64,000 nt of DNA, from the NCBI RefSeq assembly GCF_015767675.1, contig NZ_CP065217.1, forward strand, positions 3,224,001-3,288,000, given 5' to 3'. Shown in pieces: positions 42,088 through 52,872 of this stretch (within the stretch, counting starts at the first letter, position 1; each line of letters begins with the position of its first letter). This stretch comes from Vibrio navarrensis (GTDB lineage Bacteria; Pseudomonadota; Gammaproteobacteria; Enterobacterales; Vibrionaceae). The notes beneath the pieces are model-generated. The model made no database searches and was not told the DNA's origin. It saw nothing but the letters and a program-made list of their open reading frames with translations. The position numbers and the translations under genes were made by a program.

Positions 42088-43125
42088 ATGACACAATCTC
42101 AGGTGACTAACGCGTACAACAAAGCGATTTCCATGACGGTGATTGGCGCAGGCTCCTACGGAACCTCTTTGGCGATCTCACTTTCCCGTAACGGAGCAAA
42201 TGTGATCCTTTGGGGACACGATCCTGAGCACATGGCGACTCTGGAAGCGGATCGCGAAAACCGCGTTTTTCTTCCGGGTATCGAATTTCCACCGAGCCTG
42301 ATCGTGGAATCGGATCTGCAAAAAGCGGTGCAAGCGAGCCGCGATCTTTTGGTCGTGGTGCCAAGCCACGTGTTTGGTCAAGTGCTCAACAGCCTCCAGC
42401 CTTATCTGCGTGCCGATTCACGCATTTGCTGGGCAACCAAAGGCTTAGAGCCTGAAACGGGGCGATTGCTGAAAGATGTGGCGTTTGATGCGCTGGGAGA
42501 GAACTACTCTTTGGCGGTACTGTCAGGGCCAACCTTTGCTAAAGAGCTTGCCGCAGGCATGCCGACCGCCATTTCCGTGGCGTCACCTGACGCACAATTT
42601 GTTGCCGACCTGCAAGAAAAGATCCATTGCAGCAAAACCTTCCGCGTTTACGCCAACAGTGATTTTACTGGCATGCAACTTGGCGGCGCAGTTAAAAACG
42701 TCATTGCCATCGGCGCGGGGATGTCCGATGGTATTGGGTTTGGTGCCAATGCGCGTACGGCCTTGATCACTCGTGGCTTGGCGGAGATGTGTCGCCTCGG
42801 CGCCGCACTTGGCGCTCAACCAGAAACCTTTATGGGCATGGCCGGATTGGGCGATCTGGTCTTGACCTGCACCGACAACCAATCGCGTAACCGCCGCTTT
42901 GGCTTGGCCTTGGGCCAAGGCAAAGATGTCGATACCGCACAACAAGAGATCGGCCAAGTGGTCGAAGGCTATCGCAACACCAAGGAAGTGTGGATGCTGG
43001 CACAACGCATGGGCGTCGAAATGCCGATTGTTGACCAGATCTATCAAGTATTGTATCAAGGAAAGGATGCGCGTCTGGCCGCTCAAGACTTATTGGCGCG
43101 CGACAAGAAATCCGAAGGAAAATAA
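42088..43125 (+). CDS. gpsA: Glycerol-3-phosphate dehydrogenase [NAD(P)+]
   Basis: Makes sn-glycerol-3-phosphate for phospholipids from dihydroxyacetone phosphate. The 345-residue protein has the dinucleotide fold [15 protein letters not shown], then [25 protein letters not shown] and the catalytic Lys region [13 protein letters not shown]. The ATG at 42088 follows AGG. cysE follows after 38 bp in the same direction. Confidence 0.97.
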   Translation: MTQSQVTNAYNKAISMTVIGAGSYGTSLAISLSRNGANVILWGHDPEHMATLEADRENRVFLPGIEFPPSLIVESDLQKAVQASRDLLVVVPSHVFGQVLNSLQPYLRADSRICWATKGLEPETGRLLKDVAFDALGENYSLAVLSGPTFAKELAAGMPTAISVASPDAQFVADLQEKIHCSKTFRVYANSDFTGMQLGGAVKNVIAIGAGMSDGIGFGANARTALITRGLAEMCRLGAALGAQPETFMGMAGLGDLVLTCTDNQSRNRRFGLALGQGKDVDTAQQEIGQVVEGYRNTKEVWMLAQRMGVEMPIVDQIYQVLYQGKDARLAAQDLLARDKKSEGK

Positions 43126-43163
43126 TCAGGAAAAGCGCAAGTGGTTTGTGCAAAGAAGGCCCA

Positions 43164-43985
43164 ATGAAACACTGTGAGAAAAAAAACGTCTGGCAGGGGA
43201 TTGTCAGAGAAGCGCGTCAATTGTCCGAGCAAGAGCCGATGCTGGCCAGCTTTTACCACGCGACCATCATTAAACACGACAGTCTGGGTGCGGCCCTGAG
43301 TTATATTCTGGCCAACAAACTCAACACCGCGTCCATGCCAGCGATGGCCGTGCGTGAAGTGGTGGAAGAGGCTTTTGCCGCCGATCCCAACATTACCGAT
43401 TCTGCGGCGTGTGACATCTGCGCGACAGTCAACCGTGACCCGGCCGTCTCGATGTATTCCATTCCACTACTGTATCTCAAAGGGTATCACGCGCTGCAAG
43501 GCTACCGCGTGGCCAACTGGCTTTGGAAGCAGGGCCGCTTCGCCCTTGCCACTTACTTGCAAAACCAAATTTCAGTCGCCTGCCAGGTCGACATCCATCC
43601 TGCGGCGCGCATTGGTAAAGGCATCATGCTTGACCACGCAACGGGGATCGTCATTGGTGAAACGGCGGTGGTCGAAGACGACGTTTCTATTTTGCAAGAC
43701 GTGACGCTTGGCGGTACAGGCAAAGAGTGCGGTGATCGTCACCCGAAAATTCGCGAAGGCGTGATGATTGGCGCTGGAGCCAAAATTCTTGGCAATATCG
43801 AAGTGGGCGAAGGAGCGAAAATCGGCTCTTGTTCCGTGGTGTTACAACCCGTTCCGCCACATACAACGGTGGCTGGTGTGCCTGCGCGTATCGTTGGGCG
43901 ACCTAGAACCGACAAACCGTCATTCGATATGGACCAAGGTTTTAACGGCAAAACGCAAAACTTCATCGATGGTGACGGCATATGA
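43164..43985 (+). CDS. cysE: Serine O-acetyltransferase
   Basis: The first step of cysteine synthesis (serine + acetyl-CoA). The 273-residue protein has the helical N-terminal SATase domain and a left-handed beta-helix of hexapeptide repeats (IHPAARIGKGIMLDHATGIVIGET; VMIGAGAKILGNIEVG), the catalytic His in LDHATG, and a C-terminal tail ending in Ile that can dock into CysK. The ATG at 43164 follows AAGAAGG. The gpsA-cysE order is as in E. coli. Confidence 0.97.
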   Translation: MKHCEKKNVWQGIVREARQLSEQEPMLASFYHATIIKHDSLGAALSYILANKLNTASMPAMAVREVVEEAFAADPNITDSAACDICATVNRDPAVSMYSIPLLYLKGYHALQGYRVANWLWKQGRFALATYLQNQISVACQVDIHPAARIGKGIMLDHATGIVIGETAVVEDDVSILQDVTLGGTGKECGDRHPKIREGVMIGAGAKILGNIEVGEGAKIGSCSVVLQPVPPHTTVAGVPARIVGRPRTDKPSFDMDQGFNGKTQNFIDGDGI

Positions 43986-44047
43986 TGCACGCCGATAGGG
44001 CGATTGGCGCGGCTTTTTAACCCCTTCCAACTCAGGAAAGAACGTAC

Positions 44048-45175
44048 GTGGTAAAACAGAAATCAACTCTTTCAAGCTCCTTGCTGATTTCCCTCGGCGT
44101 TCTTCTATTTTCTCCCAGTACAGTTTCTCTGGCGGCCTCCGATTCCGAATTGCAAGGCGTCAAAGGCGAGATCTCACGTCAGCAGAAATCGCTTTCAACC
44201 CAAGAAAAACAGTTGGACGATTTACAAAAGTCACTGAAAGAGCAAGAGCTGGGCATTAACCAACTGGAGAAAGAGATCGCCCAGTCGCGTCAGGCGCTCG
44301 CCACCTCGCGCGCTAACATTGGGAAATTGGAAGAACGTATCGATGAGTTGGAGACGCAGAAAAAGCGCCAAACCGAACGTTTAGCGGAGCTGCTGCAAAC
44401 CTACTACGTGACGCAACGTGCCAAGTCGTCCGTTTCACTCCTTAACCAAGGAGTGGAGCAAGACCGCATCAGTCAATATTTTCAACACCTTGCCAAAGCG
44501 CGCAGCGAAACTATCTCGCAGTTGGAAACCACCAGCGCTGAGTTAGAGCACAGTAAACAGCAAAAATTGCTAGAACAAGGGCAAATCGAAGCACTGCTCA
44601 AACAGCAATCGGCGAAACGCGATCAACTGGCGAAAACCCAGTCACAGCGCAAGAAAACGCTCGGTAGCATCCGGCAAAGCATTGCGGATGACAAAAACTA
44701 TCTGGCAGAGCTGCAACGAAACGAAACACGCCTGAAAGCGGAAATTGCCAAAGCGGCCAAACGCAACGCCATTCCTATGGACGGCCTTGAGCGGCAAAAA
44801 GGCAAGCTGCCTTGGCCGCTGAAAGGGAGTGTGCTGCATAGTTTCGGCACCCGCCAAACCGGGCAGATCAACTGGAAAGGTGTGGTACTTTCGGCCACTT
44901 ATGGGCAGCAGGTCAAAGCCGTCTACCCGGGAACCGTAGTATTTGCAGAGTACTTGCGCGGCTACGGTTTGGTGGTGCTGCTTGATCACGGCAAAGGTGA
45001 CATGACGCTGTACGGCTACAACCAAGCCCTGCTGAAAAAAGAGGGAGACAAAGTGACCGCAGGCGAAGTGATCGCACTGGCCGGAGACACGGGCGGGCAA
45101 AATCGTCCTTCGCTCTATTTCGAGATCCGCCGCAACAGTGAGGCACAAAACCCGAGACACTGGATGGTGCGCTAA
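44048..45175 (+). CDS. envC: Murein hydrolase activator EnvC
   Basis: A periplasmic activator of AmiA/AmiB amidases at the septum. The 375-residue protein has a signal peptide, a long N-terminal coiled coil (about residues 30-245, rich in Gln/Glu/Lys/Leu) and a C-terminal LytM domain. That domain lacks the zinc-binding residues (FGTRQTG in place of HxxxD, YGYN in place of HxH), as expected for a non-catalytic activator. The start is a GTG after AGGAAAG. AmiB, its expected target, is encoded at 27740. Elsewhere envC often lies next to gpmI; here four genes separate them. Confidence 0.92.
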   Translation: MVKQKSTLSSSLLISLGVLLFSPSTVSLAASDSELQGVKGEISRQQKSLSTQEKQLDDLQKSLKEQELGINQLEKEIAQSRQALATSRANIGKLEERIDELETQKKRQTERLAELLQTYYVTQRAKSSVSLLNQGVEQDRISQYFQHLAKARSETISQLETTSAELEHSKQQKLLEQGQIEALLKQQSAKRDQLAKTQSQRKKTLGSIRQSIADDKNYLAELQRNETRLKAEIAKAAKRNAIPMDGLERQKGKLPWPLKGSVLHSFGTRQTGQINWKGVVLSATYGQQVKAVYPGTVVFAEYLRGYGLVVLLDHGKGDMTLYGYNQALLKKEGDKVTAGEVIALAGDTGGQNRPSLYFEIRRNSEAQNPRHWMVR

Positions 45176-45205
45176 TCGCTGTCGCACCTTAGCCGCCTAT
45201 CCGTT

Positions 45206-46165
45206 TTATTGGTCGTAATACGCTTGCAACAGTTCGATTAAACGCTCAACCTGATTTTTATCCAAGGCATTAATCCCTGCCGCCGCCGCTCGTCCTCCGC
45301 CGGTGGAGAACTGAGCACAAATCTCCCCCGCCCCTTGTTTATTGTTGAGTGGTGCGCGCAGCGATACGGTGTACGAGTCACCCTGATTGTGCGTGAGCAC
45401 AGCATGCGCGCGGCTGGGCTCTTGATTGGCGAGCCAGTTGCCATACACACCGCTGATGCGACGCGACCACGCACAGTCTGGCAATAAGGTCACCGACACT
45501 CGACCGCAACAATAGAGCGGCTCAATCGCTTGTGCCGCGGCCATGTCTTGCTGATACGCGCTTTGCAACTGATAAAAGGCGGAGTTCATATCCGCCAACA
45601 CATCAAACGGTGAAGCGTAGCGGCTGAGATGTTGGTAAAGGTGGGCGGGATGAAAATGCAGGTCGTCAATCTGCTCACCGTAGCCGTTGTAGTTGATTAA
45701 GGTGCCGAGTTCTCGCAGCTGCGCTTGCTGGGTCGGACTAAGCCCCGCCTGTTCTGCCAAGGCATTGGCTTTAACAATCAAATTGTCGCCATACGCCGCA
45801 GTGATGGCCCAATGATGAAAGCGCCCAGCGAGCAGACGGTCAATAATCAGCGCGGTACAAGTATCCGCATCAAGATCGATGTGCGCGTATAACGAAGCGT
45901 GCTGAGGGATCGGACCAGACTGATGATGATCGGCGTAAAAAACCTCAGCGCCATTCGCCAGAGCACGTTCGAGACCAACACGGTTTTTCTCCATCGAGAG
46001 ATCGAGCACCGTCAGCGTGTCACCCACTTTCGCCGTCACTTGTTCGAGCAACTGGATATCGCGTTTAACCCCGGTAATCAGCGTCGACGTTGTGGGATGG
46101 GCGAAGCGCCATTGCAGCAAAGCAATAATGCCATCAGCATCGCCGTTAAAAATATCGTAGTTCAT
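45206..46165 (-). CDS. DHH-family phosphoesterase
   Basis: A 319-residue protein with the DHH motifs FNGDADGIIAL, LDLSM, YADHHQSG and DADTCTALI, and the DHHA1-like GGGRAAAAG near the C-terminus. This family includes nanoRNases and cyclic-dinucleotide phosphodiesterases that use two Mn ions. The substrate is not evident. It is a lone minus-strand gene with no obvious partner. Confidence 0.8.
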   Translation of the reverse strand: MNYDIFNGDADGIIALLQWRFAHPTTSTLITGVKRDIQLLEQVTAKVGDTLTVLDLSMEKNRVGLERALANGAEVFYADHHQSGPIPQHASLYAHIDLDADTCTALIIDRLLAGRFHHWAITAAYGDNLIVKANALAEQAGLSPTQQAQLRELGTLINYNGYGEQIDDLHFHPAHLYQHLSRYASPFDVLADMNSAFYQLQSAYQQDMAAAQAIEPLYCCGRVSVTLLPDCAWSRRISGVYGNWLANQEPSRAHAVLTHNQGDSYTVSLRAPLNNKQGAGEICAQFSTGGGRAAAAGINALDKNQVERLIELLQAYYDQ

Positions 46166-46300
46166 CCGTCAATAACATCCCTATCCAATTGATTCTCTGG
46201 CGTATTGTTACTTCGGCAATATAAAAGTCAAAGACCATAAAGCCATGAGTCATAGCCTATGGTCATATCAGCACTACGTTTTGTACAGAACTTGTGAAAA

Positions 46301-46936
46301 CTAAACGTGCAGAGCGCGAATCCCATCTTCAAGCAGCAGCAACTGTTCCATGCCTTGTTCGGTGGCAACGGGTTTGACCACGGCCAACATCTGCAACATC
46401 CCTTGGCGGACAACTTGTTCTGTGATCGCCACTTTCAGCGACATCGCGGACTGATAAGCCAGCCAACTGCTGGCAATCAGATGCAGCGTTCTCACCAATG
46501 AGGTCAACTCCGTTTTCTCTAAACTGAGCAGCTCAAGTTCAACAAACTCTTGCATGATCGCCACCAAGTTAGCTTGGAGCTTCTCCTGCACTTGAATGTA
46601 CTGCTCGTGCAGCTGCTCATCGCGGGAGAGAATTTCTGGCAAATTGGCGTAAAAGAAACGGTATTTCCACATCAAGGTGAAAATGGAGTCCAAGTAGTGC
46701 TTCAACAGGGTCAGGCTCTCTTGCTGCCCTTGCACTGGCGCGAATCGCTCAAGTAGCTCCTGCGCGTAGAGGGTGAAAATTTCGCGTACAATTTCTTGTT
46801 TATTGCGAAAGTGGTAATAAAGGTTGCCTGGGCTGATTTCAACATGCTCAGCAATGTGATTGGTGGTGATACTCCTTTCCCCATGGCGGTTAAAGAGTTC
46901 CAAGGCTCCGTAAACGATCTTCTCACGTGTTTTCAT
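46301..46936 (-). CDS. TetR/AcrR-family transcriptional regulator
   Basis: 211 residues. The N-terminal helix-turn-helix (EKIVYGALELFNRHGERSITTNHIAEHVEISPGNLYYHFRNK) is of TetR type; the remainder is the all-helical ligand domain and unspecific. The ligand and targets are unknown. Its 3' gap to the DHH gene holds an inverted repeat, GACCATA ... TATGGTC (46232-46263). Confidence 0.85.
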   Translation of the reverse strand: MKTREKIVYGALELFNRHGERSITTNHIAEHVEISPGNLYYHFRNKQEIVREIFTLYAQELLERFAPVQGQQESLTLLKHYLDSIFTLMWKYRFFYANLPEILSRDEQLHEQYIQVQEKLQANLVAIMQEFVELELLSLEKTELTSLVRTLHLIASSWLAYQSAMSLKVAITEQVVRQGMLQMLAVVKPVATEQGMEQLLLLEDGIRALHV

Positions 46937-47035
46937 TATTATGTTGTAATCCCTTTCCTAGAAAGATAAGTCGGCGTTGGCGCATCCACCTTTCATACCG
47001 AACTGACACGTGCGGCGCGGAAAGAGATCAACGTC

Positions 47036-47407
47036 CTAGCCGCTTGAGTATATCGATTTCACCGTACGATATCGACAAACGAGGTAGAGCTTATACGTTA
47101 GTAAGCCTAGTATAATTCCGCACAGATTGGCCAACAGATCCAACCAGGAAGACTCACGACCAACCAAGCCTTGAACCACCTCTATCCCAGCACTGAAGAG
47201 CAGAATGCCTGCCGCCGCGAGGCAGCGGCGTCGCCAAGAGCGAATCAGATAAGCAGCCAAAAGCGAGAAGCAGCAATACGCCGCCATATGCTGCAATTTA
47301 TCGAGATGAGCCAAGCTACCCCATTGTTGCCAGCTGCTGGATGGACGCAATGACAATACGGCGATAACCGCAGCATACAGCAAAAGTAACGCGCATTTTT
47401 TTAGCAT
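47036..47407 (-). CDS. VanZ-like membrane protein
   Basis: 123 residues with three to four membrane segments (CALLLLYAAVIAVLSL, MAAYCCFSLLAAYLI, LAAAGILLFSAGIEVVQG, ANLCGIILGLLTYKLYLV) and the VanZ-type signature DKLQHMAAY ... GIEVVQGLVGRESSWLDLLANLCG. Its role is unknown. It starts 9 nt after the epmA stop, so it is likely co-transcribed with it. Confidence 0.8.
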   Translation of the reverse strand: MLKKCALLLLYAAVIAVLSLRPSSSWQQWGSLAHLDKLQHMAAYCCFSLLAAYLIRSWRRRCLAAAGILLFSAGIEVVQGLVGRESSWLDLLANLCGIILGLLTYKLYLVCRYRTVKSIYSSG

Positions 47408-47416
47408 GTGGCACGC

Positions 47417-48388
47417 TCAAGCAATCGGAAAAGGAAAAGCGGTCACTTGATCGATGTGATCGCACCCCAGCGCCAGCATGATCAAACGATCAACCCCGAG
47501 CGCCACGCCGGCACACTCTGGCAGGCCAGATTGCAACGCCGCGATCAAATGATAATCAATCGGTTGTTCCGCCAAGCCCATCTCAACACGTTTGCGGTTA
47601 TCTTGCTCAAATCGGCGTAACTGCTCTTGTGCGTTGTCGAGTTCATGGAAACCGTTCGCCAGTTCGATCCCTTTGAAATAGACCTCAAAACGATCCGCCA
47701 CGCGCGGATCGCTTGGGTTGATCTTAGCCAGCGCCGCTTGTGAAGCGGGAAAATCGTAGACAAATGCAGGCACTTGCTGGCCAATTTTTCCTTCGACCCC
47801 GATGCTAAACAGCAACTGTAGCAAAGTATCGCGATCTTCTTCTGCCTCGGCGATATCACTCAAACCTAACTCAGAGGCGCTGAGTTTGAGCTCAGTCATG
47901 CTCGCCTGCAACGGGCAAACCCCTAATACGCGCAGAAACGCTTCTTGGTAGGTCATACGCTCGGCAGGGGCTGTGCTCAATACCAATTGCAACAGCTCGT
48001 CCATTTCATCCATCAGCGCGTGGTGGTCAAAGCCGACACGATACCATTCGAGCATGGTGAATTCTGGATTGTGATAACGACCATTCTCTTCATTGCGAAA
48101 CGCCTTGCCGAGTTGATAAATGCAGCCACTGCCCGCTGCCAGCAGGCGTTTCATATGAAACTCAGGGCTAGTCATGAGAAACAGTGGGCTCCCTTGCGCA
48201 TAGCCGGGCCCGACAAACTGAGTTTGAAAGGTGTGCAAATGCACATCCGTGACGGTCGCATGACTCATGGCGGGCGTATCCACTTCCAGCACATTACGCT
48301 GGGCAAAAAATTGACGAATGCGCGCGATCAGCGCGGCGCGCTGGCGCAATTGCGGGATAGAAGCAGTAGGTTGCCAATCAGTCGACAT
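47417..48388 (-). CDS. epmA: EF-P lysyl-transferase EpmA (GenX/PoxA)
   Basis: A class II lysyl-tRNA-synthetase-like enzyme without anticodon domain that attaches (R)-beta-lysine to Lys34 of EF-P. 323 residues; motif 2 reads [20 protein letters not shown] and motif 3 [18 protein letters not shown] and EpmB are encoded on the other side of the frd operon, so all three parts of the pathway lie within 6.5 kb. Confidence 0.95.
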   Translation of the reverse strand: MSTDWQPTASIPQLRQRAALIARIRQFFAQRNVLEVDTPAMSHATVTDVHLHTFQTQFVGPGYAQGSPLFLMTSPEFHMKRLLAAGSGCIYQLGKAFRNEENGRYHNPEFTMLEWYRVGFDHHALMDEMDELLQLVLSTAPAERMTYQEAFLRVLGVCPLQASMTELKLSASELGLSDIAEAEEDRDTLLQLLFSIGVEGKIGQQVPAFVYDFPASQAALAKINPSDPRVADRFEVYFKGIELANGFHELDNAQEQLRRFEQDNRKRVEMGLAEQPIDYHLIAALQSGLPECAGVALGVDRLIMLALGCDHIDQVTAFPFPIA

Positions 48389-48795
48389 CTTGGGTTACTC
48401 ATATGGATAGCTAGGGCATGGAAGTTACCAGCTTTTTGCCCCTTTGCAAGCGCTGGCGAGTAAGGTAACAAGCGCAAAATTTACGTAGTACAACACATAA
48501 ATCGTGCTAGTTCTTCCCCCTGTATTGAGCAGGAAAATTGTCGGCAACATTCGGTTAACACCTTGTTCCGCAAAGGCTTGAGCCACAAAATCCCTTGGCC
48601 GTGATAAGTATCACATAACGTGTAAATTCTATGCTCATATTTGCATTTCCGCTGCAAAAACCTAAATACATCAATTTTTCTCCTGCGCGGCTCTTCTACA
48701 CTAACCGTACTACTTTTGGGGAATATGGCCCGCCCAGTTTCTCAAGCTCACAATAACAAGCGGATTACCCCGCACTCACACACTGGAGGATAACT
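48389..48795. other. Gene-free divergent region epmA / frdABCD
   Basis: No coding frame. It carries the FNR box of the frd promoter. The remainder is AT-rich with no further signal recognised. Confidence 0.6.
48601..48614 (+). promoter_or_regulatory. FNR box of the frd operon
   Basis: GTGAT-AAGT-ATCAC, matching TTGAT-N4-ATCAA except for the two outermost bases. A -10-like CATATT at 48636 would put the start near 48648 and the box at about -41, the position of a class II FNR-activated promoter. Confidence 0.7.
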
Positions 48796-50613
48796 GTGCA
48801 AACCATTATCACAGATATCGCGGTCATCGGCGCTGGCGGCGCTGGTCTTCGTACTGCTATTGCAGCGGCTGAAGCAAACCCAGATCTGGAAGTCGCACTG
48901 ATTTCTAAGGTCTACCCAATGCGCTCCCATACGGTCGCCGCAGAAGGTGGCTCAGCAGCAGTTATCAAGGATGAGGATAGCCTGGACAACCACTTCAACG
49001 ATACCGTTGGCGGTGGTGACTGGCTTTGTGAACAGGATGTTGTTGAATACTTTGTTGCCAATGCAACCCGAGAAATGATCCAGATGGAGCAATGGGGTTG
49101 TCCTTGGAGCCGGAAAGAAAACGGGGAAGTCAACGTGCGTCGCTTCGGCGGCATGAAGGTTGAACGGACTTGGTTTGCGGCTGACAAAACGGGTTTCCAC
49201 ATGCTGCACACCCTCTTCCAAACTTCCATGAAGTACTCCAACATCAAGCGCTTTGACGAATATTTTGTGGTCGATCTGCTGGTTGATGAGGGTGAAGTGC
49301 AAGGGCTGATTGCTATCCATATGTCGGAAGGCGAACTGGTCACCATCAAAGCCAAATCCGTAGTACTGGCGACGGGTGGTGCGGGTCGCGTTTACCACTG
49401 TAACACCAACGGCGGTATTGTAACCGGTGACGGCATGGCGATGGCTTATCGCCACGGTGTGCCGCTGCGTGACATGGAATTTGTGCAATACCACCCAACT
49501 GGCCTACCTGGCACGGGCATTCTGATGACCGAAGGCTGCCGAGGTGAAGGCGGTATTATCGTCAATAAAAACGGCTATCGTTACCTGCAAGACTACGGCA
49601 TGGGCCCGGAAACACCAGTTGGTCAGCCGAAGAACAAATACATGGAGCTTGGCCCACGCGATAAAGTGTCACAAGCGTTCTGGCACGAACAGCAAAAAGG
49701 CAACACCATCAAACACCCTCTTGGTGATGTGGTACACCTTGACCTGCGCCACTTAGGTGAAGAGTACCTGCAAGAGCGTCTACCGTTTATTTGTGAACTC
49801 GCCAAAGCGTACGTCAACGTCGACCCCGCCAAAGAGCCGATCCCCATTCGTCCAACCGTGCACTACACCATGGGCGGTATCGAGACCGATAAAGAGTGTG
49901 AAACCCGAATCAAAGGTCTGTTCGCCGTCGGTGAATGTGCCTCTGTTGGTCTACACGGTGCCAACCGTCTGGGCTCTAACTCGCTGGCCGAGTTCGTGGT
50001 GTTTGGCCGCGTCGCTGGGGAAAACGCAGTGAAACGTGCAGGAGAATTCAAAGGCTGGAACGAAGCGTCAATTGCCGAGCAAGTCAAAGCGGTTGAAGCA
50101 CGCATTGCGGCACTGATGAACCAAGAAGGCGATGAAAACTGGGCAGACATCCGCACGGAAATGGGTCACACCATGGAAGCGGGCTGTGGTATCTACCGTC
50201 AAGAAGATTTGATGCAGGCCACCATCGACAAAATCACTGAGCTAAAAGCACGTTACAAACGCATCAGCATCAAAGACAAAGGCAAGGTGTTCAACACCGA
50301 TCTTCTCTACGCCATCGAAGTCGGTTACGGCCTAGAAGTGGCGGAAGCGATGGTTCACTCTGCGATTTTACGTAAAGAATCTCGCGGTGCTCACCAACGC
50401 CTTGACGATGGTTGTACCGAGCGTGACGACGTGAACTTCCTGAAACACTCACTGGCCTTCTACCAAGCTGACAATGCGCCAAGCATCAGCTACAGCGATG
50501 TGAAGATCACTAAATCTCAGCCGAAAGCGCGTCTGTATGGCGAAGCGGCAGAGAAAGCCGCCGCTGAAGAAGCCGCCAAAGCCGCCGAGAAAAATGCAGA
50601 GGAGCAAGCATAA
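48796..50613 (+). CDS. frdA: Fumarate reductase flavoprotein subunit
   Basis: The catalytic subunit of quinol:fumarate reductase, used in anaerobic respiration. 605 residues: FAD-binding [18 protein letters not shown], the covalent-FAD His in [14 protein letters not shown], substrate residues in HPTGLPGTG and GGIETD, and C-terminal [15 protein letters not shown], which is Ala/Glu-rich. The start is a GTG after TGGAGGATAACT. The stop overlaps frdB by one base. Confidence 0.98.
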   Translation: MQTIITDIAVIGAGGAGLRTAIAAAEANPDLEVALISKVYPMRSHTVAAEGGSAAVIKDEDSLDNHFNDTVGGGDWLCEQDVVEYFVANATREMIQMEQWGCPWSRKENGEVNVRRFGGMKVERTWFAADKTGFHMLHTLFQTSMKYSNIKRFDEYFVVDLLVDEGEVQGLIAIHMSEGELVTIKAKSVVLATGGAGRVYHCNTNGGIVTGDGMAMAYRHGVPLRDMEFVQYHPTGLPGTGILMTEGCRGEGGIIVNKNGYRYLQDYGMGPETPVGQPKNKYMELGPRDKVSQAFWHEQQKGNTIKHPLGDVVHLDLRHLGEEYLQERLPFICELAKAYVNVDPAKEPIPIRPTVHYTMGGIETDKECETRIKGLFAVGECASVGLHGANRLGSNSLAEFVVFGRVAGENAVKRAGEFKGWNEASIAEQVKAVEARIAALMNQEGDENWADIRTEMGHTMEAGCGIYRQEDLMQATIDKITELKARYKRISIKDKGKVFNTDLLYAIEVGYGLEVAEAMVHSAILRKESRGAHQRLDDGCTERDDVNFLKHSLAFYQADNAPSISYSDVKITKSQPKARLYGEAAEKAAAEEAAKAAEKNAEEQA

Positions 50614-51371
50614 TGTCAGCCAATCGCATTCAAAAAGTAGACATTCTGCGTTACGACCCAGCAACCGACGCAGAACCGTACTTCCAAGCCTTTGAAGTGC
50701 CATTTGATGACACTATGTCGGTGCTTGATGCACTCGGTTATGTCAAAGACCACTTGGATAAACACCTTTCCTACCGCTGGTCATGCCGAATGGCGATTTG
50801 TGGCTCATGCGGCATCATGGCCAACGGCGTGCCAAAACTGGCATGTAAGAGCTTTTTGCGTGACTACCCAGATGGGGTGAAGATCGAGCCACTCGCCAAC
50901 TTCCCAATCGAGAAAGACTTGATTGTCGATATGACGCCGTTTATTGAACGTCTTGAAGCAATCAAACCTTACATCATCGGTAATGATCGTAAACCTGAAG
51001 ATGGCACCAACTTGCAAACTCCAGAACAGATGGCGAGATACAAACAGTTCGCTGGCTGCATCAACTGTGGTTTGTGCTACGCGGCCTGTCCGCAGTTCGG
51101 CCTCAATCCTGAGTTTATCGGCCCTGCGGCCTTGACGCTGGCTCACCGCTACAACTTGGACAGCCGTGACAACGGTAAAGCTGAACGTATGAAGCTGATC
51201 AACGGTGAAAACGGCGCGTGGGGCTGTACGTTTGTCGGCTACTGCTCAGAAGTGTGTCCAAAACACGTTGACCCAGCGGCAGCGGTTAACCAAGGCAAAG
51301 TCGAGTCGTCGATGGACTTTGTTATCGCCATGCTAAAACCTGACGGCACACCAAAGAAAGTGGAGGCTTAG
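50613..51371 (+). CDS. frdB: Fumarate reductase iron-sulfur subunit
   Basis: 252 residues. The plant-type ferredoxin domain binds [2Fe-2S] ([16 protein letters not shown] ... LACKSF), and the C-terminal domain binds [4Fe-4S] and [3Fe-4S] ([25 protein letters not shown]). It passes electrons from menaquinol to FrdA. The start overlaps the frdA stop (TAATG). Confidence 0.98.
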   Translation: MSANRIQKVDILRYDPATDAEPYFQAFEVPFDDTMSVLDALGYVKDHLDKHLSYRWSCRMAICGSCGIMANGVPKLACKSFLRDYPDGVKIEPLANFPIEKDLIVDMTPFIERLEAIKPYIIGNDRKPEDGTNLQTPEQMARYKQFAGCINCGLCYAACPQFGLNPEFIGPAALTLAHRYNLDSRDNGKAERMKLINGENGAWGCTFVGYCSEVCPKHVDPAAAVNQGKVESSMDFVIAMLKPDGTPKKVEA

Positions 51372-51372
51372 G

Positions 51373-51756
51373 ATGAGTAACCGTAAACCTTATGTTCGCG
51401 AAATCAAACGCACTTGGTGGAAGAGTCATCCTTTCTACCGTTTTTACATGCTGCGTGAAGCAACCGTGCTTCCGCTGATCCTTTTCACTCTCTTCCTTAC
51501 TTTTGGTTTGGGTGCTTTAGTGAAGGGACCAGAGGCATGGCAAACTTGGCTGGCGTTCATGGCCAATCCGCTGGTGATCGCCATCAATATCGTGGCTTTG
51601 GCGGGTAGCTTACTGCACGCGCAAACCTTCTTTAGCATGATGCCGCAAGTGATGCCGATCCGTCTCGGTGGCAAATTAGTGGATAAGAAAATCATCGTGT
51701 TGGCACAATGGGCCGCCGTGGCCTTGATTTCGCTGATCGTTCTCGTTGTGGTGTAA
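51373..51756 (+). CDS. frdC: Fumarate reductase membrane anchor C
   Basis: 127 residues with three membrane segments (VLPLILFTLFLTFGLGALV; PLVIAINIVALAGSLLHA; IIVLAQWAAVALISLIVLVVV). The His in SLLHAQTF is near the quinone site. It begins 2 nt after the frdB stop. Confidence 0.95.
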   Translation: MSNRKPYVREIKRTWWKSHPFYRFYMLREATVLPLILFTLFLTFGLGALVKGPEAWQTWLAFMANPLVIAINIVALAGSLLHAQTFFSMMPQVMPIRLGGKLVDKKIIVLAQWAAVALISLIVLVVV

Positions 51757-51768
51757 GGAGCTTTGACT

Positions 51769-52146
51769 ATGAAACCCAATTATTCCGTAAATACCGCACC
51801 GAAACGTTCTGATGAGCCAATTTGGTGGAGCCTGTTTGGTGCTGGCGGTACTTGGTTTGCCATGATCACCCCCGTAACAGTGCTCGTTCTGGGTATTCTT
51901 GCCCCGCTTGGCATTATCGATGCGCAAGCGTTAAGTTACGAACGCGTAGTCAGTTTCGCCACCAGCATTATCGGTGCCCTGTTTATCATCGGCACCTTAG
52001 CACTGCCGATGTGGCATGCGATGCACCGTGTTCACCACGGCATGCATGACTTGAAAATCCACGCTGGTGTGGTGGGCAAAATTGGCTGCTACGCCTTTGC
52101 TGGCCTCATTTCAGCCCTCGCGGTGGTGTTTCTTTTCATGCTGTAA
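51769..52146 (+). CDS. frdD: Fumarate reductase membrane anchor D
   Basis: 125 residues with three membrane segments, the first carrying [16 protein letters not shown] and the last two flanking [15 protein letters not shown]. With FrdC it anchors FrdAB and binds menaquinone. The ATG at 51769 follows TAAGGAGCTTTGACT; an in-frame TTG lies 6 nt upstream. Confidence 0.95.
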   Translation: MKPNYSVNTAPKRSDEPIWWSLFGAGGTWFAMITPVTVLVLGILAPLGIIDAQALSYERVVSFATSIIGALFIIGTLALPMWHAMHRVHHGMHDLKIHAGVVGKIGCYAFAGLISALAVVFLFML

Positions 52147-52179
52147 GGCTTTTCCAAGCACACCAATCTAAGCAAACAA

Positions 52180-52209
52180 AAAGCTGGCGATTTCGCGCCA
52201 GCTTTTTTT
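52180..52209 (+). terminator. frd operon terminator
   Basis: AAAGCTGGCG / CGCCAGCTTT followed by TTTTC. Confidence 0.9.
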
Positions 52210-52233
52210 CTGTGCGGCGGGTATAGCTGACAG

Positions 52234-52257
52234 AAAAAAGGCCGCCGAAGCGACCTT
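52234..52257 (-). terminator. efp terminator
   Basis: On the minus strand AAGGTCGC / GCGGCCTT with loop TTCG, then TTTTTT. Confidence 0.85.
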
Positions 52258-52273
52258 AATCTAAGGTGAAAAA

Positions 52274-52840
52274 TTATTTTACACGGCCAACGTATTCACC
52301 ACTGCGAGTGTCCACTTTGATCACTTCGCCGATTTGGATGAAGAGCGGAACGCGAACAACCGCACCGGTTGATAGCGTTGCTGGCTTGCCGCCTGTGCCT
52401 TGAGTATCGCCTTTCAGGCCAGGATCGGTTTCAGTCACTTCCAATTCAACGAAGTTTGGTGGTGTCACCGCGATTGGGTTACCATTCCACAGAGTCAGCA
52501 TACAGCTGTTGTTTTCTACCAACCACTTCACACTCTCACCAACCGCTTTCGCATCAGCAGCAATCTGTTCGAAGGTTTGATTGTTCATAAAGTGGTAGAA
52601 TTCGCCGTCTGAATAGAGATAATCTAGGTCGATATCCATAACGTCTGCGACCTCACAGGTGTCGCCAGACTTAAATGTTTTTTCTAGCACTTTACCAGAA
52701 AGAAGTTTACGAATTTTAACACGGTTGAATGCCTGACCTTTACCCGGCTTCACGTATTCGTTTTCTAGAATTACGCAAGGCTCGCTGTCAATCATAAGTT
52801 TCAGACCGCCTTTAAATTCATTGGTGCTAACTGTAGCCAT
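52274..52840 (-). CDS. efp: Elongation factor P
   Basis: Relieves ribosome stalling at polyproline. 188 residues in three beta domains. The modified lysine is Lys34 in the loop VKPGKGQAF, the form that EpmA beta-lysylates. The C-terminal [12 protein letters not shown] is typical. It is divergent from epmB with a 32-bp gap. Confidence 0.98.
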   Translation of the reverse strand: MATVSTNEFKGGLKLMIDSEPCVILENEYVKPGKGQAFNRVKIRKLLSGKVLEKTFKSGDTCEVADVMDIDLDYLYSDGEFYHFMNNQTFEQIAADAKAVGESVKWLVENNSCMLTLWNGNPIAVTPPNFVELEVTETDPGLKGDTQGTGGKPATLSTGAVVRVPLFIQIGEVIKVDTRSGEYVGRVK

Positions 52841-52872
52841 TTTTTCCTCTTACGTTCTTAGAGCTAAATTCA

